Assembly: GCA_018812525.1 (NCBI GenBank)
Contig: JAHJDE010000019.1
Coordinates: 1-39,809 of the forward strand
Length of the DNA: 39,809 nucleotides
Origin: Gammaproteobacteria bacterium
Lineage (GTDB): Bacteria; Pseudomonadota; Gammaproteobacteria; Chromatiales; Chromatiaceae
Direction of reading: 5' to 3'
The stretch's first letter is position 1; each line of letters begins with the position of its first letter. Position numbers and translations under genes: made by a program. This document shows positions 8,832 through 16,692 of the stretch, piece by piece. Under the pieces are notes generated by a model. The model saw only the letters and a list, made by a program, of their open reading frames with translations. It was not told the origin of the DNA and searched no databases.

Positions 8832-9302
8832 ATGACCAAGGCCGAACTCGGGCAGATGGTACCCGACATCAAACTTCTGATCACCGGCGGCCGAGAGGCC
8901 AGGTTGAGCGACTATCGCGGCCACCACCTGGTGCTCTATTTCTACCCCAAGGCCAGTACGCCCGGCTGCACCAGGGAGGGGCTGGATTTCAGCGCAGCCC
9001 GGGACGACTTCACCGCCGCCGGTGCCCTTATCCTCGGCGCCTCGCGCGACGGGCTCAAGGCCCAGGAAAATTTCAAGGCCAGGCAGGGATTCCCCTTCGA
9101 CCTGGTCTCAGATTCGGACGAAACCCTCTGCCATCTCTTCGGTGTCATCAAGCTGAAGAAAATGTATGGCAAAGAATCCCTTGGCATCGAACGCAGCACC
9201 TTCCTCATCGACCGGGAGGGCATCTTGCGCCGGGAGTGGCGCAAGCTGAGGGTCGCCGGCCATGTGGCGGCGGCCCTGGCAGCCGTCCGCGCCCTCGGTT
9301 AA
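8832..9302 (+). CDS. bcp: Thioredoxin-dependent peroxiredoxin of the Bcp/PrxQ family
   Basis: 156 residues, usual for the family, which reduces hydrogen peroxide and organic hydroperoxides in the cytosol. The peroxidatic cysteine is Cys46 in YPKASTPGCT. The E. coli-type resolving cysteine five residues on is missing (TPGCTREGL). Cys100 in SDETLCHLFGV sits where alpha3-type PrxQ proteins carry their resolving cysteine, so a 2-Cys cycle through Cys46 and Cys100 is likely. The segment GIERSTFLID...REWRKLRV...GH is characteristic. It sits between gcvR and phoH, probably in one operon; its stop is 26 bases before the preferred start of the next gene. Confidence 0.92.
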   Translation: MTKAELGQMVPDIKLLITGGREARLSDYRGHHLVLYFYPKASTPGCTREGLDFSAARDDFTAAGALILGASRDGLKAQENFKARQGFPFDLVSDSDETLCHLFGVIKLKKMYGKESLGIERSTFLIDREGILRREWRKLRVAGHVAAALAAVRALG

Positions 9303-9327
9303 CCAGGCAACCCGCCCCGGAATCCCC

Positions 9328-10725
9328 ATGACCAAAAAACTTTTCATCCTCGACACCAATGTCCTGATGCACGACCCCACCTGCCTGTTCCGCTTCCAGG
9401 AACACGACATCTTCCTGCCCATGGTGGTGCTGGAGGAACTGGATCGGGGCAAAAAGGGGTTGTCGGAGACCGCCCGCAACGTTCGGCAGGTCAACCGCTT
9501 CCTGGATGAGTTGATGTCCGGCGCCGGCAAGGAGCAGATCGATCAGGGACTGCCGTTGCCCATGCCCACCAACGGTATCCGCGAGAACGACAAGCGCGAG
9601 CGTGGCTGCATCTTCTTCCAGACCCGCAACCTGCCCCACGTCCTGCCCGACTCCCTGCCCGGCAACACCCCGGACAACAACATACTGGGCACTGCCTTGG
9701 CGTTGCGGCAGGAGTACAGGGATCGCACAGTGATTCTGGTGTCGAAGGACATCAACATGCGCATCAAGGCCGCCGTGCTCGGCCTGCGGGTAGAGGACTA
9801 CCACACGGACCAGGTCCTGGACGATGTCAATCTGCTCTACCAGGGCAAGGATCAGTTGCCGGACGACTTCTGGCAGCGCCACAGTAAAAACATCGAATCC
9901 TGGAAGGAGTCGGGCCACACCTACTATCGGGTCTCCGGCCCCGATGTCGAGACCTGGTACCCCAACCAGTGCGTCTACATGGATGACGGCAGCGGCTTCG
10001 AGGCCATCGTCCGCGACAATGACGACAAGGGCGCCCTGATCGAGCTGCTGGATGACTACCGCAACCCCAAGCACGCCATCTGGGGCATCACCGCCCGCAA
10101 CCGCGAGCAGAACATCGCCCTCAACATGCTCATGGACCCGGAACTCGACTTCGTCACCCTGCTAGGCACGGCGGGCACCGGCAAGACCCTGCTCACCCTG
10201 GCGGCGGGCCTGGCCCAGGTCCTGGAAAAAAACCTCTACCGCGAGGTCATCATGACCCGCGTCACCATCCCTGTGGGCGAGGACATCGGCTTCCTTCCCG
10301 GCACCGAGGAAGAGAAGATGACCCCCTGGATGGGGGCGCTGATGGACAACCTGGAGGTACTGACCCAGCCGGAGGGCGGCGCCTGGGGCCGCGCCGCCAC
10401 CGACGACCTGCTGAAGAGCCGCATCCGCATCCACTCCCTCAACTTCATGCGCGGGCGCACCTTCCTCAACAAATACATCATCCTGGACGAGGCGCAGAAT
10501 CTCACCCCCAAACAGATGAAGACCCTCATCACCCGCGCCGGTCCAGGCACCAAGATCGTCTGCCTCGGCAACATCGGCCAGATCGACACGCCCTATCTGA
10601 CCGAGACCACCTCCGGTCTCACCTACGTGGTTGACCGCTTCAAGAACTGGTCCCACGGCGGCCACATCACCCTGCTGCGCGGCGAGCGCTCCAGGCTGGC
10701 CGATTTTGCCAGCGAGGCCTTGTGA
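9328..10725 (+). CDS. PIN domain-PhoH family ATPase
   Basis: 465 residues from ATG 9328 (MTKKLFILDTNVLMHD). The frame is open from 9262, but that start lies inside bcp. The N-terminal PIN domain has LDTNVLM with the first metal-binding Asp, VLEELDRGKKG and VSKDINMRIKA. The C-terminal PhoH domain has a Walker A GTAGTGKT (about 280) and a Walker B IILDEAQN (about 384). PIN-PhoH (PhoH2-type) proteins are RNA-acting ATPases with ribonuclease potential; their physiological role in gammaproteobacteria is unclear. A 71-bp perfect palindrome begins five bases after the stop and may form the 3' end of the mRNA. Confidence 0.92.
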   Translation: MTKKLFILDTNVLMHDPTCLFRFQEHDIFLPMVVLEELDRGKKGLSETARNVRQVNRFLDELMSGAGKEQIDQGLPLPMPTNGIRENDKRERGCIFFQTRNLPHVLPDSLPGNTPDNNILGTALALRQEYRDRTVILVSKDINMRIKAAVLGLRVEDYHTDQVLDDVNLLYQGKDQLPDDFWQRHSKNIESWKESGHTYYRVSGPDVETWYPNQCVYMDDGSGFEAIVRDNDDKGALIELLDDYRNPKHAIWGITARNREQNIALNMLMDPELDFVTLLGTAGTGKTLLTLAAGLAQVLEKNLYREVIMTRVTIPVGEDIGFLPGTEEEKMTPWMGALMDNLEVLTQPEGGAWGRAATDDLLKSRIRIHSLNFMRGRTFLNKYIILDEAQNLTPKQMKTLITRAGPGTKIVCLGNIGQIDTPYLTETTSGLTYVVDRFKNWSHGGHITLLRGERSRLADFASEAL

Positions 10726-10729
10726 TCTG

Positions 10730-10800
10730 AATTACGGTGACACTTTACTAAATACACTTAATTACTAATTAAGTGTATTTAGTAAAGTGTCACCGTAATT
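10730..10800. repeat. 71-bp perfect palindrome (GGTGACACTTTACTAAAT family)
   Basis: Two exactly complementary 35-base arms face each other across a single central C (10765). The unit begins AATTACGGTGACACTTTACT and ends in CACTTAATTA. Three copies of the unit occur at 15174-15277. Similar GGTGACACTTTACT units are, as I recall, often found with Y1 (REP-associated) transposases, but none is in this window. It follows the PIN-PhoH gene directly. As RNA it would form a very stable hairpin, yet it lacks the GC-stem and U-run of a classical terminator. Confidence 0.9.
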
Positions 10801-10896
10801 ACGTAATTATTACCCTTTATTTTCATCTTGATAAGCGCTAAAGTTAAGGCCGTATCTAGAATACATGCGGTAGAACCCAGCGAGAGGTAACAGGCC

Positions 10897-11094
10897 ATGA
10901 ACAAGATGCTGACCGTACAGACTTTTGGCGCCCTGGTTGAAGATGCTTGCCGGGCGGATGTCGATCTGCGGCACGAAATCGAGCGCTCCAAGACCTTCGA
11001 CGCCTATCCCTTTGCCTTCGAGGTCGCCTATGACCTCTTTTCCCGCCACTTCCTGTCACTGCGGGAGTCCTTCGGACTGACCGAGCGGGGCTGA
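10897..11094 (+). CDS. Small hypothetical protein (65 aa)
   Basis: 65 residues, MNKMLTVQTFGALVEDACRA to LRESFGLTERG, not recognised. It looks like a soluble, mostly helical, acidic-basic mix with no cysteine-pair motif or membrane segment. The start is supported by GAGAGG ten bases before the ATG. It is flanked by repeat elements (71-bp palindrome upstream, 40-bp hairpin downstream). The A/T-rich stretch before it (10801-10860) could hold a promoter, for example TTGATA at about 10829, but no good -10 is at the right distance. It could be a genuine small gene; homologues would decide. Confidence 0.5.
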   Translation: MNKMLTVQTFGALVEDACRADVDLRHEIERSKTFDAYPFAFEVAYDLFSRHFLSLRESFGLTERG

Positions 11095-11109
11095 TTCAGT
11101 GGCGCCGTA

Positions 11110-11149
11110 GGAGCGCTTTTCAAGCGCGATCGCGCCAGCATGGCGCTCC
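11110..11149. repeat. REP-like hairpin of the GTAGGAGCG type
   Basis: GGAGCGC (11110-11116) pairs with GCGCTCC (11143-11149). Inside, GCGCTT-TTC-AAGCGC (11113-11127) forms a competing hairpin. The GTAGGAGCG opening is the common REP form of gammaproteobacteria. It lies just before the TudS-like gene. Confidence 0.55.
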
Positions 11150-11171
11150 GCGGTTGCGGCAGGAAATAGAT

Positions 11172-11750
11172 TTGAACAGCCCCCGGCCGATCATCGCAGT
11201 CAGCAGTTGCCTCCTGGGCCAGCGCGTCCGCTATGACGGCACGGACAAATACGACCCCTGGATCGTCGAGCTGTTGGGGCGAGAGGCCGATTTCCTCCCC
11301 ATCTGCCCGGAGGTGGGCATTGGGCTGGGCATTCCAAGAGCCCCCATCCGGCTGATGCGGGTTGCGGGCCGGGTCCGCGCCCTCGGCATCGAGGACCCCA
11401 GCCTGGATGTCACCGCCCGGCTGTCGTCCTTCGCCCTGGAGACGCTGAATAAACTGCGGGGAGTAAGCGGTTACATACTGAAGGATCGGTCGCCGAGCTG
11501 CGGCCTCGGGCATGTCAAACTCTTTTCCGACGACCGGCGATTCGAGCGCAACGGGGTCGGCATCCATGCCGCCATCGTCCGGGCCGCCCTACCCGACCTG
11601 CCGATGGCGGATGAGGGCAGGGTGCAAGACCCCCGCGTTCGCGAGGCGTTCGTGCAGCAGGTCTTCGCCCGTCACCGCAGGTTGGCAAGGAATCAAGAGA
11701 ACGTGCCGCGCAGTTCCCGGACCAAGGCCAGTCCCTCTTCCTCGGCATAG
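11172..11750 (+). CDS. tudS: TudS-type (DUF523) iron-sulfur desulfidase
   Basis: About 192 residues. The DUF523 hallmarks are present: SSCLLGQRVRYDG (Cys13), ICPEVGIGLGIPR (Cys45) and GYILKDRSPSCGLG (Cys110). In the characterised member TudS, three cysteines hold a [4Fe-4S] cluster that removes sulfur from 2-thiouracil; the three visible cysteines here fit. The exact substrate is inferred. The frame opens at 11154, but TTG 11172 has AGGA seven bases upstream and starts at the family's usual N-terminus. The last 58 bases overlap the convergent HIT gene, and the tail after about residue 170 looks non-conserved, so the family domain ends before it. Confidence 0.8.
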   Translation: MNSPRPIIAVSSCLLGQRVRYDGTDKYDPWIVELLGREADFLPICPEVGIGLGIPRAPIRLMRVAGRVRALGIEDPSLDVTARLSSFALETLNKLRGVSGYILKDRSPSCGLGHVKLFSDDRRFERNGVGIHAAIVRAALPDLPMADEGRVQDPRVREAFVQQVFARHRRLARNQENVPRSSRTKASPSSSA

Positions 11751-12103
11751 GGGACGAACGGGGAGTGGCCCCAGACCGGCCCAGGCCAAGCGGGGTCATC
11801 CTGGAAGCGGGCGATATGGTGCAGGTGGAGTTGGGGGACCAGGTTGCCGAGGGCGGCGACGTTGAGCTTGTCGGGCTGGAATCGTCTTTCCATGAATTCG
11901 GCCACCCGGCAGGACTCATCCCATAACAACAGGCGATCCGCCCCATCGAGGTGATGGATCTCACGCAGTCCCTGCCGGCGCGGGACCAGGATGAGCCAGG
12001 GGTAACGGCTGTCGTTCATGAGCAGGAGCCGACAGAGGGCCAGATCACCGACCGGGAAGCCGTCGGCGGCAAGGCGGGGATGGAGCAGGAAGCCCTCGCT
12101 CAC
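11693..12103 (-). CDS. HIT family (histidine triad) protein
   Basis: 136 residues. The core reads SRYPWLILVPRRQGLREIHHL near the N-terminus and LGNLVPQLHLHHIARF at the HIT motif, so the nucleotide-binding, phosphoramidase-like histidines are present (HLHHIAR). HIT proteins of this compact type hydrolyse or transfer nucleotides in the cytosol; the substrate is unknown. The ATG overlaps the pepN stop by four bases, so the two are probably translationally coupled. It converges on and slightly overlaps the TudS-like gene. Confidence 0.85.
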   Translation of the reverse strand: MSEGFLLHPRLAADGFPVGDLALCRLLLMNDSRYPWLILVPRRQGLREIHHLDGADRLLLWDESCRVAEFMERRFQPDKLNVAALGNLVPQLHLHHIARFQDDPAWPGPVWGHSPFVPYAEEEGLALVRELRGTFS

Positions 12104-14721
12104 GCCCCCTCCAGACTCTTGGAGGCAATCTCGAAGACATCGCGGGAGAGCCCTTCCACACGAACCACCCGCTCCAACTGGCCCTGCATCAGGGCGCGCC
12201 GGCCCGGGTCATAGCGCCGCCAACGGGACATAAGCCGCAACAGGCGCGCGGCGACCTGGGGATTGAGGCGATCCAGTTCCAGCACCCGATCGGCCAGGAA
12301 CCGGTAGCCGGAGCCGTCCGCCGCATGGAAGCGCACGGGGTTGCCGGAGCAGAAGGTGCCGATGAGGGCGCGCACCTTGTTGGGATTGCGGATGCTGAAG
12401 GCGGGGTGGCCCAGCAGCCCCTTGACCTGTTGCAGGGTATCGTCGCGGCGTGAGAGAGCCTGAACGGAGAACCACTTGTCCAGGACCAGGGGATCGTCGC
12501 GCCACCAGTCGTAAAAATCGTCCAGGGCCTCCTCCCGCTCCGGGACATCGCTGTCGGCCAGCAGGACAAGGGCGGCCATCACGTCGGTCATGTTACCGCG
12601 GAAGCCGTATTGATCCAGGCAGAAATCGAGCGCCAGGCTGCTCCCGCCCGCCATGAGATAGCCCAGGGCCAGGTTCCTGAGGCGACGGCGGCCGATACCC
12701 TCGGGCGTGACCGCATAGCGCTCCTCCTCCAGGTTGGCGTCGTAGACCATCAGCAGGTCCTCCCGCAGACGCTTGCCTATGGCCTCCCGTAGCGCCTCCC
12801 GCGCCAGGAAGAGACCGTCCACGTCCACCACGGCCATCTGATCCCCCAAATAGGACTCCGAGGGCAGGGTCAGGACCTCGGCCAGCAGCGAACGATCCTC
12901 CGTCCCGCTGACCAGGGCCGCGCGGAAGGCCGCCAGAAACCCCTCGTCCAGGGCCATTCCCCTGCCCTCCCGCCGCTCGGCGACCATGCGAAGCAATACA
13001 CGCTGGGCCAGGGTCTGGGCAGCATCCCAGCGATTGAAGCCGTCGCTGTCATTGGCCATGAGAAACATCAGCTCCGCGTCGCTATAGTCGTAGCGGACCC
13101 TCACCGGGGCCGAGAAGCCGCGCAACAGGGAGGGGATGGGGCGCTGGCCGATACCCTCGAAGACGAAGGACTGCTCCCGCCCGGTCAGCTCCAGCATACG
13201 GGTGGTCTCCGGCAGCAGGTCGGCCCCGTCCGGTCCCAGCAGGCCGACCGCGACGGGGATATGGAAGGGGGGCTTGCCGCTCTGGCCGGGGGTGTCCGGC
13301 GTCTGCTGCCGGAAGTGGAGCAGGTAACGGCCGGCGGCTGCGTCATGCTCAGCTGTCACATCCAGTTCGGGGGTGCCCGCATAGTCGTACCAGTGCTTGA
13401 ACTGAGTCAGATCGCGGCCCGAAACATCGGCCATGCACTGGACGAAGTCATCTGTGGTCACCGCTTGGCCATCGTGGCGTTCGAAGTAGAGATCGGTGGC
13501 CTTGCGGAACAGCTCAGGCCCCAGCAGGTTGGCCTGCATGCGCACCACTTCGGCCCCCTTCTCATAGACGGTGACGGTGTAGAAGTTGTTGATCTCCATG
13601 TAGGCATCTGGACGCACCGGGTGGGCCATGGGACCGGCGTCCTCGGCAAACTGGTGCGAGCGCAGCAGGCGCACGTCCCCGATCCTTTTGACCCCGCGGG
13701 TACCCTGATCGGCAGAGAACTCCTGATCACGATAGACGGTGAGGCCCTCCTTCAGGGACAACTGGAACCAGTCCCGGCAGGTGATGCGATTGCCGGTCCA
13801 GTTGTGGAAATATTCGTGGGCGATGACTGCCTCGATCCCGAGATAATCGGCATCGGTGGCGCTATCGGGCCGGGCCAGGACGAACTTGGCGTTGAAGATA
13901 TTGAGCCCCTTGTTCTCCATGGCCCCCATGTTGAAGTCGTTGACGGCGACGATGTTATAAACGTCCAGGTCACACTCGCGGCCATACCGTTCCTCGTCCC
14001 AAGTCATGGCCTTCTGTAGCGAGAAGAGTGCGTATTCGCACCTGTCGATGTTCTCCGCCTCGGTGTAGATGCGCAGGCGGACGCTACGCCCGGTCGAGGT
14101 GGTATGGTAGCGCTCCACATGGTCCAGATCACCCGCCACCAGGGCAAAGAGGTAGCAGGGCTTGGGGAAGGGATCGTCCCAGACGGCGAAGTGGCGGCCC
14201 CCTGGCAGGTCACCCGCATCCATGGGATTACCGTTGGAAAGGAGCACCGGATATTGGGCCCTGTCCGCCTCGATGCGCACGGTGAAGGCCGCCATCACAT
14301 CAGGCCGGTCCAGATACCAGGTGATCTTGCGAAAGCCCTCAGCCTCGCACTGGGTGCAGAACATGCCGCCCGAACGGTACAGCCCCTCCAGGGCCGTATT
14401 GGCCTCGGGGGCCAGCTCCACCTCGGTCTCCAGGATGAAGCGGTTGCCCGGCTCCAGGAGCATCAGGTAATCAGCGCCCTCCTGATAGGCGCCGTCCGCC
14501 AGCAAGCTGCCGTCCACCCAGACCCCAAGTGTCTTCAGTCCCTCCCCGTCCAGCACCAGGGGACCGCCCTCCCCCGCCGGATTGCGCCGAACCCGGAAGC
14601 GCGAATGGACCCGAGTCCCCTGCTCGCGCAGATCGAACAGCAGATCGACCTGATCGATCAGGTAGGGGGGCAGGCTGTAATCCTGGAGGCGAACGATTGT
14701 TGGTGCTGAATCTTGACTCAT
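12100..14721 (-). CDS. pepN: Aminopeptidase N
   Basis: 873 residues from ATG 14721 (MSQDSAPTIV), close to E. coli PepN (870). The frame also opens at 14757, but that ATG has no ribosome site, whereas 14721 has GAGAGAGG nine bases before it. M1 zinc aminopeptidase motifs are intact: GAMENKGLN (about 267), the zinc-binding VIAHEYFHNW (about 302, HExxH) and the third ligand Glu in LKEGLTVYRDQEF. It removes N-terminal residues from peptides in the cytosol during peptide turnover. It diverges from grxC across a short spacer and overlaps the HIT gene by four bases. Confidence 0.97.
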   Translation of the reverse strand: MSQDSAPTIVRLQDYSLPPYLIDQVDLLFDLREQGTRVHSRFRVRRNPAGEGGPLVLDGEGLKTLGVWVDGSLLADGAYQEGADYLMLLEPGNRFILETEVELAPEANTALEGLYRSGGMFCTQCEAEGFRKITWYLDRPDVMAAFTVRIEADRAQYPVLLSNGNPMDAGDLPGGRHFAVWDDPFPKPCYLFALVAGDLDHVERYHTTSTGRSVRLRIYTEAENIDRCEYALFSLQKAMTWDEERYGRECDLDVYNIVAVNDFNMGAMENKGLNIFNAKFVLARPDSATDADYLGIEAVIAHEYFHNWTGNRITCRDWFQLSLKEGLTVYRDQEFSADQGTRGVKRIGDVRLLRSHQFAEDAGPMAHPVRPDAYMEINNFYTVTVYEKGAEVVRMQANLLGPELFRKATDLYFERHDGQAVTTDDFVQCMADVSGRDLTQFKHWYDYAGTPELDVTAEHDAAAGRYLLHFRQQTPDTPGQSGKPPFHIPVAVGLLGPDGADLLPETTRMLELTGREQSFVFEGIGQRPIPSLLRGFSAPVRVRYDYSDAELMFLMANDSDGFNRWDAAQTLAQRVLLRMVAERREGRGMALDEGFLAAFRAALVSGTEDRSLLAEVLTLPSESYLGDQMAVVDVDGLFLAREALREAIGKRLREDLLMVYDANLEEERYAVTPEGIGRRRLRNLALGYLMAGGSSLALDFCLDQYGFRGNMTDVMAALVLLADSDVPEREEALDDFYDWWRDDPLVLDKWFSVQALSRRDDTLQQVKGLLGHPAFSIRNPNKVRALIGTFCSGNPVRFHAADGSGYRFLADRVLELDRLNPQVAARLLRLMSRWRRYDPGRRALMQGQLERVVRVEGLSRDVFEIASKSLEGA

Positions 14722-14756
14722 GGCGCTTTGCCTCTCTCTCAAACCCTTGCCGATCA

Positions 14757-14785
14757 TTGAATAGTTTCTAGTCTAGTCCTAGGAT
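14757..14785 (+). promoter_or_regulatory. Candidate sigma-70 promoter of grxC
   Basis: TTGAAT (14757-14762), a 17-base spacer and TAGGAT (14780-14785) give four of six consensus bases in each box at ideal spacing. Transcription would start near 14792, about 23 bases before the grxC ATG. The site lies in the divergent pepN-grxC spacer. Confidence 0.4.
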
Positions 14786-14814
14786 GAGAGGCTTGAAACT
14801 TTGGAGTCAAAAAA

Positions 14815-15096
14815 ATGCCGAACGTCGTTGTCTACAGTACCGCTATCTGCCCCTACTGCGTCCGCGCCAAGGCCCTGCTCAAGCGCAAGGGGGTGGATTT
14901 CGAGGAGCGGATGATCGACAACGACCGCACCCTGATGCGCGAAATGCTGGAGCGCAGCCAGCGCCGGACCGTCCCCCAGATCTTTGTCGGCGACCACCAT
15001 GTGGGCGGCTATGACGACATGGCGGAACTGGATTCCCTGGGCGAACTGGACAAGCTCCTGGGGCTCGACGGCGACGGCGAGGAAGAACCGACCTGA
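14815..15096 (+). CDS. grxC: Glutaredoxin 3 (GrxC)
   Basis: 93 residues. The CPYC redox centre is at 12-15, followed by the cis-proline loop RTVPQIFVGDHHVGGYDD that binds glutathione. Monomeric dithiol glutaredoxins use glutathione to reduce disulfides and glutathionylated proteins in the cytosol. The tail is acidic (DGDGEEEPT). TGGAG lies before the ATG and a candidate promoter sits in the spacer. It is followed by two kinds of palindromic repeat before hslR, so co-transcription with hslR is uncertain. Confidence 0.95.
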   Translation: MPNVVVYSTAICPYCVRAKALLKRKGVDFEERMIDNDRTLMREMLERSQRRTVPQIFVGDHHVGGYDDMAELDSLGELDKLLGLDGDGEEEPT

Positions 15097-15134
15097 CGAT
15101 CATGGCGCGAGTCGAGCTACCCCGGAAGATGAAA

Positions 15135-15163
15135 GTAGGGGCGGGTTTCAAACCCGCCCCTAC
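15135..15163. repeat. 29-bp palindromic repeat of the GTAGGGGCGGGTTT type, copy 2
   Basis: The 14-bp arms are identical to those at 5857-5885, with a central C instead of A. It lies 38 bases after the grxC stop. Confidence 0.85.
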
Positions 15164-15173
15164 GATATTCCTG

Positions 15174-15277
15174 TAATTACGGTGACACTTTACTAAATGC
15201 ACTTAATTAAAGTGTATTTAGTAAAGTGTCACCGTAACCCCTAATTAAGTGCATTTAGTAAAGTGTCACCGTAATTA
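15174..15277. repeat. Three copies of the GGTGACACTTTACTAAAT unit, one forward and two reverse
   Basis: Unit 1 runs forward (15174-15210), unit 2 in reverse (about 15205-15237, with a GTATTT variant) and unit 3 in reverse (15242-15277). Units 1 and 3 share the GCACTTAATTA end and are complementary to each other; unit 2 resembles the 10730 palindrome. The array ends 15 bases before the hslR start, so it would form the 5' leader of that mRNA or flank its promoter. Confidence 0.85.
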
Positions 15278-15292
15278 AAAGAGGAATTTAGG

Positions 15293-15697
15293 ATGTCCGC
15301 CGCCGAACAGGACAAGCAGGGCATGCGCCTGGACAAATGGCTCTGGGCGGCCCGTTTCTTCAAGACCCGCAAGCTGGCGGTGGAGGCGGTCAACGGCGGC
15401 AAGGTCCAGGTCAACGGCCAAAGGGCCAAGCCGGGCAGGGAGATCCACAGCGGCACAGCCCTCCAGATCAGCATCGGCGCCCTGGCGTGGGACATCCGGG
15501 TTGCGCAGCTCCCGGCCCAGCGCCGCCCAGCCGCTGAGGCCATCCACTTCTACGAGGAGGGCGAGGAGAGCCGGGACCGGCGCCAGGCCCTCATCGCCGA
15601 ACAGCGCCTCCTGCGGGGGGCGCAACCCCTGCATACCGAGGGCCGCCCCAACAAGAGGGACCGCCGCCTGATCCACCGCTTCAAGCAAGGGGCCTGA
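15293..15697 (+). CDS. hslR: Heat-shock protein 15 (HslR), S4-domain RNA-binding protein
   Basis: 134 residues. The S4 RNA-binding domain occupies about 10-58: MRLDKWLWAARFFKTRKLAV, then NGGKVQVNGQRAKPGREI. The basic tail RPNKRDRRLIHRFKQ is typical. In E. coli Hsp15 binds free 50S subunits still carrying nascent chains and helps recycle them. GAGGAATTTAGG lies before the ATG. The next gene follows after five bases, so they are probably one transcript. The triple repeat immediately upstream may have brought in or replaced the native promoter. Confidence 0.93.
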   Translation: MSAAEQDKQGMRLDKWLWAARFFKTRKLAVEAVNGGKVQVNGQRAKPGREIHSGTALQISIGALAWDIRVAQLPAQRRPAAEAIHFYEEGEESRDRRQALIAEQRLLRGAQPLHTEGRPNKRDRRLIHRFKQGA

Positions 15698-15702
15698 TTG
15701 CC

Positions 15703-16179
15703 ATGGATCAGGACGCCTTCCGCAAGACCTATCGCGACAGCAGCGAATGCTTCTGCATCTTCGAGACCAGCATCCTCAGCCACCGCTGCGGTTGCAGCCT
15801 GGCCGACCGCTTCTGCATCGCCGAACGCGAGGGGATTGAATGCCGCTCGGATGCGGCCCAGGCGCTCTGCTCGGATTTTCTGGAGACCCTGCGGGAGAAG
15901 GCCCGCTTTGTGCTGAAGATACACCATGGGACAGGTCCCCTGGCCCACAGCAAGGCCCTGCGCCTGCAAGTGGGCGGGCTGCGCGGCCTCCATGCCCTGC
16001 TTCACCCCGGCGACCCCCTCCCCCTCCTGATCCGGGATATCCACAAAACTGTTACAGCCTGCCGCGACCGATTCGGCGATCTGGAAGAGATCCCCTACCA
16101 GGAAGTCATCAAACAGATCGCCGCCTTCCAGGACAGAAAAAGGACCCACCCGAGGCGGGGGCCATCCAACGACGATTGA
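15703..16179 (+). CDS. Hypothetical protein with a cysteine-rich N-terminus
   Basis: 158 residues, family not recognised. The first 56 residues hold seven cysteines, including ECFCIF, HRCGCSL, RFCIA and IECRS, which suggests a metal or iron-sulfur site. The middle reads HHGTGPLAHSKALRLQVGGL, and the rest is helical with a basic tail. No signal peptide or membrane helix is visible. It starts five bases after hslR, so it is probably co-expressed. The cysteine spacing fits neither a classical ferredoxin nor a rubredoxin. Confidence 0.7.
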   Translation: MDQDAFRKTYRDSSECFCIFETSILSHRCGCSLADRFCIAEREGIECRSDAAQALCSDFLETLREKARFVLKIHHGTGPLAHSKALRLQVGGLRGLHALLHPGDPLPLLIRDIHKTVTACRDRFGDLEEIPYQEVIKQIAAFQDRKRTHPRRGPSNDD

Positions 16180-16194
16180 GAGGGACCCTGACGA

Positions 16195-16575
16195 TCAGGC
16201 CGCCTGGACGGGGATCTGGTCACCGGTGCGGATGACGCGATTGTGCTCGTTGGTGTAAACGAGAGTGGGCTTGAAGTTGGCCAGTTCGGCCTCGTCCAGC
16301 ACGGCGTAGGCGCAGATGATGATGCGGTCGCCGGGGGATGCCTTATGGGCAGCGGCGCCGTTGACGGAGATGACGCGCGAGCCCGGCTCCGCCTCGATGG
16401 CGTAGGTGGTGAAACGCTCGCCGTTGGCGACATTGTAGATCTGGATCTGCTCATAGGGCAGGATACCGGCCAACCGCAGCAGATTGCGGTCGATGGCACA
16501 GGAACCCTCGTACTCCAACTCAGAGTGGGTTACACAGGCACGGTGAATCTTGCATTTGAGGAGGGTGAGCTGCAT
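16195..16575 (-). CDS. panD: Aspartate 1-decarboxylase, pyruvoyl-dependent
   Basis: 126 residues from ATG 16575 ([13 protein letters not shown]), exactly the E. coli length. A TTG four codons earlier is in frame but unlikely. The self-cleavage site YEGSCAID is intact: the chain is cut between Gly24 and Ser25 and Ser25 becomes the pyruvoyl cofactor. The enzyme makes beta-alanine from aspartate for pantothenate. GGAAAG lies close upstream. It follows the Sel1/SPOR gene, with panC and panB further upstream on the same strand. Confidence 0.96.
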   Translation of the reverse strand: MQLTLLKCKIHRACVTHSELEYEGSCAIDRNLLRLAGILPYEQIQIYNVANGERFTTYAIEAEPGSRVISVNGAAAHKASPGDRIIICAYAVLDEAELANFKPTLVYTNEHNRVIRTGDQIPVQAA

Positions 16576-16692
16576 CCGTCTTTCCAACTTGCTTACAACA
16601 GAATCCGCAATTATGACTGGAACAATATCGAATTCAACCCCAAAGTCTCACGCACTTCGTCCTGAACCCCGTTCGCAGGGTTCTGCTGCAGC

